Below, in pieces: positions 38,321 through 46,769 of a stretch of DNA of 64,000 bases. The position numbers and the translations under genes are program-made. Source of the DNA: Gammaproteobacteria bacterium (lineage in GTDB: Bacteria; Pseudomonadota; Gammaproteobacteria; Xanthomonadales; SZUA-36); contig JAJRUM010000059.1 of assembly GCA_024277815.1 (NCBI GenBank), forward strand, positions 1 to 64,000, written 5' to 3'. The notes under the pieces were generated by a model that worked only from the letters and a program-made list of their open reading frames with translations, ran no database searches and was not told the DNA's origin. Within the stretch, counting starts at the first letter, position 1. Every line of letters begins with the position of its first letter.

Positions 38321-38600
38321 AAGGCTGGTTTAATACCGGTTTGACCCGGTATGCTTTGGATATCCCGGGCGTCATTTTGTTGCCGGGGACAGAGGCAGTC
38401 TGCAGATCGAAAAACAGCAAGTGCCATCAGCCTGGCACGGCTACGCAGTGTCTTTTATGCGCATATTTACCAACCGCTATTACACTGCCTGTGTTATCCC
38501 GATTAATCACAATCATTACCAACCGCACCAGAAATCCGTTAGAATTCATGCCCTCATTGCAAATGAGTAACACTTGATTACCCCTATGGAGAACTTTTTA

Positions 38601-38900
38601 ATGAAATCATCCCTGTTTGTTTTATTGACAGCACTGATGTTTGCTTCATCTTCAGCCGTGGCTGGCGATGCTGCTGCTGGCAAAGCTAAATCTGTTGTTT
38701 GTGCTGCCTGCCATGGTGCAGCCGGCGTAAGCGTGAACCCGCTTTGGCCGAACCTGGCCGGACAGCACGAGCAGTACCTGGCCAAGCAAATCAAGGCCTT
38801 TCGCGAAGGAGATCGCAAAGACCCCATGATGTCGCCAATGGCAGCAGCCCTGAGTGATACTGATATCGCCAACCTGGCTGCATATTTCGCATCCCAGTAG
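38601..38900 (+). CDS. Small periplasmic class I cytochrome c
   Basis: 99 aa. Signal peptide ([19 protein letters not shown]), one haem-binding CAACH motif ([12 protein letters not shown]) and a distal Met ligand in [11 protein letters not shown], as in cytochrome c4/c5-type subunits. Only one haem domain, so shorter than c4. Probable electron carrier to a terminal oxidase or detoxifying enzyme. A strong terminator follows. Confidence 0.9.
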   Translation: MKSSLFVLLTALMFASSSAVAGDAAAGKAKSVVCAACHGAAGVSVNPLWPNLAGQHEQYLAKQIKAFREGDRKDPMMSPMAAALSDTDIANLAAYFASQ

Positions 38901-38922
38901 GCCATACTGATCCGTTTCAAAG

Positions 38923-38949
38923 AGCCGGAATTTAATTCCGGCTTTTTTT
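38923..38949 (+). terminator. Rho-independent terminator after the cytochrome c gene
   Basis: AGCCGGAA, TTTAA, TTCCGGCT followed by seven T. 23 nt downstream of the stop codon. Separates the cytochrome gene from the Rrf2 regulator. Confidence 0.93.
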
Positions 38950-39060
38950 CTGCATAAATTCCGCAAACCTTCCGGTTTAATCCATCCGGATATCAGCCGA
39001 CACGCGTATAATGAACAGCACAAGTTTGGGGGGGCTCAATCTTGGACGGAAAGAAATATC

Positions 39061-39498
39061 ATGCGCCTCACTCGATTTACAGACTACTCTCTGCGTGTCC
39101 TGATCTACCTCGGACAAAACAACGAAAGCAGGGTAACTATCCACCAGATATCAGAAGCCTACGACATCTCGAAAAACCACTTGATGAAGGTCGTCAGTAA
39201 CCTTACGCGCCTGCAGGTGGTGGCAGCACAACGCGGCCCCGGCGGCGGTATCCAGCTAAATCGCTCGCCTGAAGAAATCAGCCTGAACGAAATCATCAGC
39301 AATACTGAGAAAGACCTGCAGGGACTGGAGTGCGCCCCCGACAGGGAGCAAGTCACTGCCGACAGCCGCCTGAGTGATGTACTGAGCCATGCATTGCAAG
39401 CCTACCTGGACGATTTGGGCCGCTACACGCTGGCTGACGTTCTTGAACCGGCAGCTGATAATAACCAGCTACTTAAAGTGAATGGGCAGGCCGCCTGA
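39061..39498 (+). CDS. Rrf2-family regulator, NsrR-like, lacking two cluster cysteines
   Basis: 145 aa. The N-terminal winged-helix domain MRLTRFTDYSLRVLIYL, SEAYDISKNHLMKVVSNL and RGPGGGIQLNRSPEEI is highly NsrR-like (nitric-oxide-sensing repressor). The cluster region keeps Cys91 (GLECAPD) but positions 96 and 102 of NsrR are Glu and Ser here (CAPDREQVTADSRL). It is the only Cys in the protein, so a [4Fe-4S] cluster bound in the known way is unlikely. The C-terminus YTLADVL is retained. The neighbours are a cytochrome c gene and a permease. I do not assign the nsrR symbol. Confidence 0.82.
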   Translation: MRLTRFTDYSLRVLIYLGQNNESRVTIHQISEAYDISKNHLMKVVSNLTRLQVVAAQRGPGGGIQLNRSPEEISLNEIISNTEKDLQGLECAPDREQVTADSRLSDVLSHALQAYLDDLGRYTLADVLEPAADNNQLLKVNGQAA

Positions 39499-39588
39499 GC
39501 AGGCACTCAAGCCTGACTATCTTTTAAAGCCAGCTCCATACAGTGTATGCTTGCCCGCTAGGAAACCCACCCTGCGGAGCATGCACTC

Positions 39589-40719
39589 ATGGACTTACCC
39601 GGACCCTCTTCTGATTCACCAACCAGGCAGGCCATTGAGATTGCTATTCGCCTGGGTGTTATATTTTTGATCCTGATATGGTGCCTGCAAATATTATCGC
39701 CCTTTATCTCCCTGATTGCCTGGGGGGCGATTATTGCAGTTGCCATCTACAAGCCATTCCTGACACTGGTTGACAAGCTGGGTGGCCGAAAGAAGCTGGC
39801 GATCAGCCTGATCGCCGTTATCAGTATCACGGCAATTCTGCTACCGGTGATCTCACTCTCTTCGTCGTTGATGGAAAGTGTCACCACGATCAATGCAGAT
39901 ATCCATGCGGGCAAGGTCAACATTCCGCCACCAACTGAAGCAGTGCGTGAATGGCCATTGATTGGAGAAAAAGCGTATGCATTCTGGCAGCAGGCTTCAG
40001 TCAGCCTGAGTGGCTTGCTTGAAAAGTACCCCAACCAGCTATCCGGTACTGGCAAAAAACTCCTGTCAATCGCATCGGGACTCGGTGGTGGCATATTCCA
40101 GTTTATCATTTCCATGTTGATCGCCGTCGCCTTTTTGTCGAGCGCTGACGCTGCCGCCGCGGCCATGAACAGGCTTTCCCGACGACTGGCCGGTGAACGT
40201 GGCTGCGCACTGCTAACACTATCAACAACAACGGTTCGCAGTGTTGCAGTGGGTGTTATCGGCATCGCTTTCATCCAGGCCGTGCTTGGCGGCCTGGGTA
40301 TGATGTTCGCCGGTGTGCCGGCAGCCGGGTTACTGGCCATTGTCATACTGGTATTCGCGATCGCCCAGTTGCCGCCAATCCTGATCCTTGCGCCGGTTAT
40401 CTTTTATGTCTTTTCTGTTGAAAGCACCAATGTTGCCGTCGTTTTTATGGTCTGGAGTATCCTGGTAAGCATGAGCGATGCCGTGTTAAAACCCCTCTTG
40501 CTGGGCCGCGGCGTGGACGCGCCCATGCTTGTTATTCTGCTCGGCGCCATTGGCGGCATGATTAATTCGGGAATCGTTGGGCTCTTCATCGGGGCCGTCA
40601 TTCTGGCTCTGGGGTACAAGCTTTTGCTGGCCTGGATTGCCTGGGGAGACCCGGTTGATGCCGCAACCCCGGCAACTGAAACCACCGGTGAAAGTGAGCC
40701 CGCAGGGCAGGAAAACTGA
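39589..40719 (+). CDS. AI-2E/PerM family permease
   Basis: 376 aa, about eight helices: an N-terminal pair (LGVIFLILIWCLQILSPFISLIAWGAIIAVAI), a soluble central segment, and a C-terminal group with the family motif VFAIAQLPPILILAPVI and MSDAVLKPLLLGRGVDAPMLVILLGAIGGMI. Members include AI-2 exporters and Na+/H+ antiporters, so substrate cannot be told. Acidic Thr/Glu-rich tail. Followed 30 nt later by a potassium channel gene. Confidence 0.85.
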   Translation: MDLPGPSSDSPTRQAIEIAIRLGVIFLILIWCLQILSPFISLIAWGAIIAVAIYKPFLTLVDKLGGRKKLAISLIAVISITAILLPVISLSSSLMESVTTINADIHAGKVNIPPPTEAVREWPLIGEKAYAFWQQASVSLSGLLEKYPNQLSGTGKKLLSIASGLGGGIFQFIISMLIAVAFLSSADAAAAAMNRLSRRLAGERGCALLTLSTTTVRSVAVGVIGIAFIQAVLGGLGMMFAGVPAAGLLAIVILVFAIAQLPPILILAPVIFYVFSVESTNVAVVFMVWSILVSMSDAVLKPLLLGRGVDAPMLVILLGAIGGMINSGIVGLFIGAVILALGYKLLLAWIAWGDPVDAATPATETTGESEPAGQEN

Positions 40720-40749
40720 GCCTGAAACAACCGGCATGAGGAAATCAAT

Positions 40750-41208
40750 ATGCTAATACCACTGCTGCTGGGTGGTGCCACAGTACTGATCTCCATGGCA
40801 ATTCAGGTCACTGTGGTCGTATTGATGCTTCGCTACCTGATCAATATTCTGAACCACAAAGACTACAATACAGATGGCTTTGGCTCTGATACCTATATCA
40901 TCAGCATGGTTCTGTTGATCCTGTTTGCCGGCCACCTGGTGCAGATTGCCATCTGGGCAGTACTGTTCATGTTTCTCGGTGAGTTCAATGATTTTCAGAC
41001 AGCCTTTTACCACTCCACCGTCAATTTCACCTCGCTGGGCTATGGCGATATTGTCATGAGTGAGCGGTGGCGACTGCTTGGAGCGCTTGAAGCCAGTAAC
41101 GGTGTGTTGTTGTTCGGGCTATCTGCAGGCACCATGCTTTCAGTCATGACAAACCTGCTGTCACGCCACAAGCTCAGCGATCAGGTCTCGCGAAAACTGG
41201 ACCTTTAG
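40750..41208 (+). CDS. Two-helix potassium channel-like protein
   Basis: 152 aa. The K+ selectivity filter is seen in FTSLGYGDIVM near residue 96, preceded by a pore helix and flanked by transmembrane helices (a pair at 5-30 and 50-80, one at 110-130). No cytoplasmic RCK domain is fused. It belongs to the ion-channel (Ion_trans_2) family. It lies between the AI-2E-type permease and the efflux genes, all on one strand with short gaps. Confidence 0.82.
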   Translation: MLIPLLLGGATVLISMAIQVTVVVLMLRYLINILNHKDYNTDGFGSDTYIISMVLLILFAGHLVQIAIWAVLFMFLGEFNDFQTAFYHSTVNFTSLGYGDIVMSERWRLLGALEASNGVLLFGLSAGTMLSVMTNLLSRHKLSDQVSRKLDL

Positions 41209-41229
41209 GGCGGTTGCAATGATTAAACC

Positions 41230-42771
41230 ATGACGTTACGCAGAACCGCATTGTACCTGTTGCTGCTCGGGCAGTTGATTTCATGCGCACCCGTGGGGCC
41301 GGAGTTTGTAAAACCCGGGGTTGATCTGCCTCCTGACTGGTCAGAGGCCAACAACAACGGCCTGGAGCCAGTGGCTGTAACCCAGCCGGAATGGTGGCGT
41401 GTATTTGCTGACCCGGTGCTGGACAAACTGGTCGAAACAGCCTGGGAACAAAATAACTCGCTCGAGATCGCCGGCTTGCGCGTACTGGAAGCCCGGGCAC
41501 AGCTGGGTATCGCCCAGGGCAATCAATACCCCCAGTCACAACTGGCAGCCGGTAGCAGCACCTATGTTTCTCCGGCCGGAAATTTCGGTGGCAGCTCCAA
41601 TTTTTGGCAACACGGTATCGGTGCAAGCACGTCCTGGGAGCTGGATTTTTGGGGCCGCTTCCAGCGCGGGATCGAGTCGGCAGACGCCGCTTACCTCGCT
41701 TCACTGGCTGACCGCGACCAGGCCTTGATATTACTCACCGCACAGGTGGTCAGCACGTATACGGCCATTCGCATCAATGAGGAACAACTACGCATCGCTC
41801 AAGAGAACGTGATATTGCAGCAACGCAGCTACGATATCGCCAGTGTGCTGTTTCGCAACGGCTCTGACTCCGAACTGGATATGCAACAGGCGCAAACCCT
41901 GCTCCTCAGTACGCAGGCGTCTATCCCGTCATATGAGATCGCACTTAAACAGGCGATCAACGCCATGAATACGCTGCTGGGCGATCCTCCGGGCGGCCTT
42001 GAGGATTTGTTGGCTGGCAGCTCAGGTATTCCGGTTTTGCCAAAGACAATTGAGGTTGGCATGCCTGCAGACCTTTTGCGACGACGCCCCGATGTCCGCC
42101 AGGCAGAGCTGGCTGCACTGGCGCAAAATGCCCGTGTAGGACTGGCTGAAACAGATTTATATCCAAGCTTCAGCCTGACCGGCAGCATTGGCCTGGTCGC
42201 CGGTGGTGCAGGTGGTAGCGATTTCGGCAACCTGTTCAGCAGCGATGCACTGACGTTTTCGATTGGCCCTTCTTTCATCTGGCCGTTCCTGAACTATGGC
42301 CGCATCCGCAACAGCATACGGGTGCAGGATGCACGCTTACAACAGGCGCTGGTCAACTACCGCGAGACCGTCATACAGGCGGCCAGAGAAGCAGAAGATT
42401 CAATGGCGGCTTTCAACGGCACTCAGAAACAGTCCACAATACTGGTTGATACAGTGGTTTCTGCCCGCCGCTCAAATGAACTTTCCACCTTGCGCTACCG
42501 GGAAGGGTTCTCAGACTACCAGCGCGTACTGGACGCGCAGCAGTCGCTGTTTACCCAGCAACAGCGACTGGTAAGTAGTCAGGGGAATACGATACTCAGC
42601 CTGGTTGGGTTGTACAGAGCGCTGGGGGGTGGCTGGGAACGGGCAGGCAGCAAGCCATTGATCAGCGCGCAAAGCCGTGAGCAGATGCAGCAACGCGCCA
42701 ACTGGGGAAACCTGTTGGAAGAGGCTGCAACGATCGACCAACAGCAAGCTGTCGAAGCCGAAAGCCGGTAA
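41230..42771 (+). CDS. NodT-family outer-membrane efflux lipoprotein (TolC-like)
   Basis: 513 aa. Lipoprotein signal with lipobox Cys (LLLLGQLISCAPVGPEF) and the NodT motif WWRVFADPVLDKLVETA. Two outer-membrane-factor repeats are visible; MPADLLRRRPDVRQAELAALAQNARVGLAETDLYPSFSLTGSIG is the diagnostic second repeat. The C-terminal coil LRYREGFSDYQRVLDAQQSLF is also typical. Forms the trimeric outer-membrane channel of the tripartite pump with the next two genes. Confidence 0.92.
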   Translation: MTLRRTALYLLLLGQLISCAPVGPEFVKPGVDLPPDWSEANNNGLEPVAVTQPEWWRVFADPVLDKLVETAWEQNNSLEIAGLRVLEARAQLGIAQGNQYPQSQLAAGSSTYVSPAGNFGGSSNFWQHGIGASTSWELDFWGRFQRGIESADAAYLASLADRDQALILLTAQVVSTYTAIRINEEQLRIAQENVILQQRSYDIASVLFRNGSDSELDMQQAQTLLLSTQASIPSYEIALKQAINAMNTLLGDPPGGLEDLLAGSSGIPVLPKTIEVGMPADLLRRRPDVRQAELAALAQNARVGLAETDLYPSFSLTGSIGLVAGGAGGSDFGNLFSSDALTFSIGPSFIWPFLNYGRIRNSIRVQDARLQQALVNYRETVIQAAREAEDSMAAFNGTQKQSTILVDTVVSARRSNELSTLRYREGFSDYQRVLDAQQSLFTQQQRLVSSQGNTILSLVGLYRALGGGWERAGSKPLISAQSREQMQQRANWGNLLEEAATIDQQQAVEAESR

Positions 42772-42795
42772 GCTACCCATCAAACAGGATCCAGA

Positions 42796-43932
42796 ATGCC
42801 ACCACAAGCAACACCAACTGAACAAACCAAACCCGAAGCCGGGACGAAACCGGTAAAACCGTCCATGGATCCAGTTCGTAAATGGACATTTATTACCCTG
42901 GCGCTGATCGTCCTGCTGCTGGCCTGGTATCTGGTTTCTGACCGTTTCACGCCCTTTACATCGCAGGCACGCGTACACGCACTGGTGGTGCCAATCGCAC
43001 CTGAAGTCTCAGGGACCGTGATCTCGGTCGCTGTTGGCAACAACCAAAAGGTCAAAGCCGGACAGGAACTGTTCCGCATCGAGCCTGACCGCTACGAACT
43101 GGCGGTGCAAACAGCTGAGGCCAGCCTGCAATCTGCACGCCAATCGATGGGTGCTTCAAGTGCCAATGTCGAGGCTGCAAAAGCATCGGTTCTGGCCGCA
43201 CAAGCCAGCCTGGTACGAGCAGACAAAGACACCAACCGGCTGACACGCATTATGCAGGAAGACCCGGGAGCCGTTTCCATGCGGCGCCTGGAAATGTCCG
43301 AGGCCTCGCTGGCGACTGCACACGCACAGCTTGGCGCTGCCAAAGCCAACCTGGAAAAGGCACTCCAGGACCTGGGCTTAACCGGTGAAAAGAATGCGCT
43401 GGTCCTGCAGGCGCAAACGGCGCTTAACCAGGCCACCCTCAACCTTGAAAGAACAATTATCAACGCGGCAGAAGATGGACTGGTCACCGATATGCGCGTC
43501 AATAAGGGCAGCTTTGCCGCTGCTGGCGCACCACTAATGACCTTTCTCGCCATCGATAATGTCTGGCTGCAGGCAGATTTTACCGAAAACAACCTGGGAC
43601 ACATTCGCCCGGGCAACGCAGTGCAAATCGTATTTGACGTATTCCCGGGTGAGATATTCGCCGGCAAAGTACGTGAAAGTGGCTTCGGCGTGGCGGTAGA
43701 CACAGCACCACTCGGAAGCCTGCCAACGATTGACAATAACCGTGATTGGTTGCGCGCCGCCCAGCGCTACCCGGTACTGATCGATTTCGACTCGCCCGGC
43801 CAGCTGAATGCGGCACATGTCCGGGTAGGTTCGCAAGCCACGGTTGTGGTCTACACCGGCGACAATGCGCTGGTTAACACGTTGGCCCATCTGCAGATAT
43901 GGCTCGACAGTATCTTGACATACGCCTACTAG
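42796..43932 (+). CDS. HlyD-family periplasmic adaptor (EmrA-like)
   Basis: 378 aa. N-terminal anchor helix (TFITLALIVLLLAWYLVSD), biotinyl-lipoyl half motifs (APEVSGTVISVAVGNNQKVKAGQ and AAEDGLVTDMRVNKGSFAAAGAPL) around an extended alpha-helical hairpin (about residues 95-215), then a beta-barrel domain. Links an inner-membrane pump to the outer-membrane channel encoded just upstream. The final residues overlap the next reading frame. Confidence 0.9.
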   Translation: MPPQATPTEQTKPEAGTKPVKPSMDPVRKWTFITLALIVLLLAWYLVSDRFTPFTSQARVHALVVPIAPEVSGTVISVAVGNNQKVKAGQELFRIEPDRYELAVQTAEASLQSARQSMGASSANVEAAKASVLAAQASLVRADKDTNRLTRIMQEDPGAVSMRRLEMSEASLATAHAQLGAAKANLEKALQDLGLTGEKNALVLQAQTALNQATLNLERTIINAAEDGLVTDMRVNKGSFAAAGAPLMTFLAIDNVWLQADFTENNLGHIRPGNAVQIVFDVFPGEIFAGKVRESGFGVAVDTAPLGSLPTIDNNRDWLRAAQRYPVLIDFDSPGQLNAAHVRVGSQATVVVYTGDNALVNTLAHLQIWLDSILTYAY

Positions 43933-45035
43933 CAGGCATGGCTGCGGCAAAACGAAACATAGCTGCCACCGGACACATCGCCAGCCGGCGGGTTTTGCGG
44001 ATGGCTTTGGGAACGGCGCTGGCAATGGGCATTTCCCAAATCATAAACTGGCCCATATCTTTTGTTGCCGCCGTGTTTGCCATGTTTATACTGGCAACAC
44101 CACTGCCAGCACCTACACTGAAGAGTGGCATCAAATTTGTACTGGCGCTGGCCATTCCAGCCTACGCGGGAATGTTACTGCTGCCCTTTCTTGAGTATGC
44201 GCGCTGGGCCGGCATTTTGATGGTAGTGCTGGCTTTGTACGGCAGTTTTTATTACTCGGCCCGCGGCGGTTCTCCGGTCATGGGCCTGTTCATGACCATG
44301 GGTATCACCCTGGCCGTCACCATAGGTTCTGTCAGTACAGACGCCATGATCTGGGTGGTCAATGGCATCGCCGTGGGGGCTGCAGCCGGAATAGCTTTCG
44401 TTATTGTTGCCCATGCCCTGCTTCCCGACTTGCCACCACCCAAGGCTGCTGTGACTACCAGCAACCCTCCCCCGGACTCCCAAACAACTTCGTCACCGCC
44501 ACCCTGGTATGCTCGCAAAAAAGCATTCCGCTCCCTGGTGGTGGTTTTACCGCTGGTGATTTTTTTCCTGTTCAGCAGCTCCAGCGCATCGTATGTTGCC
44601 GTCATGATCAAAGTATCCAGCATGGGCCAGCAAGCTAACTCAAGTACCAGTCGCAACATGGGCAGAGATCAAATCGAGTCTACGCTGTGGGGTGGACTGG
44701 GTGCTGTCATTGCCTGGCAGATTATGAGTATCTGGCCGTCCCTGCTGATGTTCGGTCTGCTGATCGGACTCGCCGGGCTGGTCTATGGCAGGAAGATTTT
44801 TCAGGGGGCCGGTATGAATCCCAAAGGCGCTATGTGGTCTTACGCTCTGCTGACCATGATAATTATCATTACACCCGCTGTGATGGATTCCCAAATGGGT
44901 AGCAATGCAGGAGCCGCTTTTTATTCCCGTTTGATGCTGTTTATCGTAATTGCAGTTTATGGCACGACTTCGGTTGCCATCTTCGATGCCTTCTGGCCGG
45001 AAAAATCACCGCCAACGGTTACCGCCCACAATTGA
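43899..45035 (+). CDS. DUF2955-type membrane protein (FUSC/AaeB-like pump component)
   Basis: 378 aa integral membrane protein with two blocks of helices (MALGTALAMGISQIINWPISFVAAVFAM..., RSLVVVLPLVIFFLFS...), the DUF2955/FUSC-type arrangement. Together with the NodT and HlyD genes upstream it would make a tripartite exporter, in the manner of AaeAB for aromatic acids; the substrate is unknown. The start is uncertain: this ATG overlaps hlyD by 34 nt, while an ATG at 43938 just after it is an alternative. Confidence 0.75.
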   Translation: MARQYLDIRLLAGMAAAKRNIAATGHIASRRVLRMALGTALAMGISQIINWPISFVAAVFAMFILATPLPAPTLKSGIKFVLALAIPAYAGMLLLPFLEYARWAGILMVVLALYGSFYYSARGGSPVMGLFMTMGITLAVTIGSVSTDAMIWVVNGIAVGAAAGIAFVIVAHALLPDLPPPKAAVTTSNPPPDSQTTSSPPPWYARKKAFRSLVVVLPLVIFFLFSSSSASYVAVMIKVSSMGQQANSSTSRNMGRDQIESTLWGGLGAVIAWQIMSIWPSLLMFGLLIGLAGLVYGRKIFQGAGMNPKGAMWSYALLTMIIIITPAVMDSQMGSNAGAAFYSRLMLFIVIAVYGTTSVAIFDAFWPEKSPPTVTAHN

Positions 45036-45088
45036 TCTGGCCAATAGCTCAACTGCTATAATTCCCTGCAACCTTTCCAGAAAAAATA

Positions 45089-46741
45089 ATGATGGCTGAA
45101 TTCAACTTACTTCCAAGTATCAATTTATTTGTGTCTCGCTATACCTTGCCGGCGGCGCTTGCCTGCCTGCTGTTTGCTTCCGGCACTGCCGCCCAGCAGG
45201 AACCACCGGCAGAAATCGAAGCCGTTGCGCAGGATGTGGGTGAGGACGTTGCATTTACTGACAATCTGGGCCGGGATACGCCGCGCAGCAGTTTTATGGG
45301 GTTCTTGCGGGCGACGGAAGATTTTGACTACGAGAAAGCCGTTCAATTCATGGACTTGCGGAACCTGCCAAGGTCAGTCAGGAAACACAGCAGCAAGGAA
45401 CTGGCCAGGCAACTGGATTTCGTGATCAAGCGGGGCATGAAAATAGATGTCGACCTGTTGAGCAGCAAAGTTAACGGTCAGGTCGTGGACGGACTACCGG
45501 ACTATCGCGATGAGCTTGGTCGGCTGGAAACCGAGAAGGGAGAACAAATTCTTTACATGCAGCACGTGCCGGGGCCAGACGATAACTACATCTGGAAAAT
45601 CTCTAACGCCACTATCGCTGAGATTCCCGGACTGTATGACTATTTCAGCTACCCCGAATGGGTCGAAGAAATCCGCCAGAAGCTACCCGAAAATGCCGGG
45701 TTTCTGGGGGTAGAGCTATTCAAATGGGTTATCGTGTTGGGTGCGGGCTTGCTTGCAGCACCTGTCTTCTGGCTCATCGGCTTTATCATTAGCAGGCTCA
45801 TCAGTAAACCCGGTGCACCACTGTACCAGCCAATACACCGATTGCTCACCCGGCCACTAATGGTATTCGCCCTCATGCTGATGACCAGCCAGCTGCTAAA
45901 GGAGCTTGGCCTCGGAGCAACTGCACAAAAGATTATAGAAGCAAGAACCCTGATGACACTGGTGGTGGTATGGCTGACATTCTCAGTCATCGACCTGATA
46001 CGCGCCAGAAGAAGAGAGATATTTCTGGCCCGCGGGCGTTTAGATGCCCACATTCTCGGACGGCCGATGGCCAATGCGCTGAAGCTGTTTGCACTGTTGA
46101 TTGCCGTACTCGTGTGGCTGAACAATTCCGGTGTCAATATCACCACCCTGCTGGCTGGCCTGGGCGTTGGTGGCGTGGCGCTGGCGCTGGCACTGCAAAA
46201 GCCAATAGAGGACCTGCTGGGTGCCATCTCAATATACTCCCAGCAGCCCATCGTTACCGGAGACCTTTGCAAGTATGGCAACACCCTGGGCCGCGTCGAG
46301 GAAATTGGTTTGCGAACCACCCGTATTCGCACACTCAATAATACCCTGGTATCGATACCCAACTGCCTGATAGCGCATGGCGCCATTGAAAACTACTCCG
46401 CCAGGGAGACCATGCTGTACCACCCTGAGCTGCCACTGCGTTACGACACCACCCAGGAGCAGATGCAGACCATAATCGAAAATCTCAACAGCATGGCACG
46501 CAGCCATGACTCGGTAGTAGCGGACTCCGTCAGAACCCAGTTCACCGAGTTTTCAGAAAATGCCATGATCGTCAAGGCACGAATCTACGTGGATACATCG
46601 GATTTCAGCACCTATCTGCAGGTTGTCACAGAGCTCAACATGAAAATCATGAACATTGTTCAGGAGTCTGGCACGCATTTTTCTCAAGGGGCGCGAACCA
46701 TCATGTTGGAAAACAACAGCGGAATTGGACCGACTGCCTGA
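45089..46741 (+). CDS. Large MscS-family mechanosensitive channel with periplasmic domain
   Basis: 550 aa. Signal peptide (TLPAALACLLFASGTAAQQ), a periplasmic region of about 170 residues, then several helices (near 220-245, 263-283, 300-318, 335-350). The MscS pore motif VGGVALALALQKPIEDLLGAISIYSQQPIVTGD follows, and then the beta domain (GRVEEIGLRTTRIRTLNNTLVSIPN). It lacks the long C-terminus of MscK. Possibly in one transcript with the efflux genes (53-nt gap), but a separate function is likely. Confidence 0.88.
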   Translation: MMAEFNLLPSINLFVSRYTLPAALACLLFASGTAAQQEPPAEIEAVAQDVGEDVAFTDNLGRDTPRSSFMGFLRATEDFDYEKAVQFMDLRNLPRSVRKHSSKELARQLDFVIKRGMKIDVDLLSSKVNGQVVDGLPDYRDELGRLETEKGEQILYMQHVPGPDDNYIWKISNATIAEIPGLYDYFSYPEWVEEIRQKLPENAGFLGVELFKWVIVLGAGLLAAPVFWLIGFIISRLISKPGAPLYQPIHRLLTRPLMVFALMLMTSQLLKELGLGATAQKIIEARTLMTLVVVWLTFSVIDLIRARRREIFLARGRLDAHILGRPMANALKLFALLIAVLVWLNNSGVNITTLLAGLGVGGVALALALQKPIEDLLGAISIYSQQPIVTGDLCKYGNTLGRVEEIGLRTTRIRTLNNTLVSIPNCLIAHGAIENYSARETMLYHPELPLRYDTTQEQMQTIIENLNSMARSHDSVVADSVRTQFTEFSENAMIVKARIYVDTSDFSTYLQVVTELNMKIMNIVQESGTHFSQGARTIMLENNSGIGPTA

Positions 46742-46769
46742 GCGGGTGGGAGTGGCGAAACTGCCCCGC

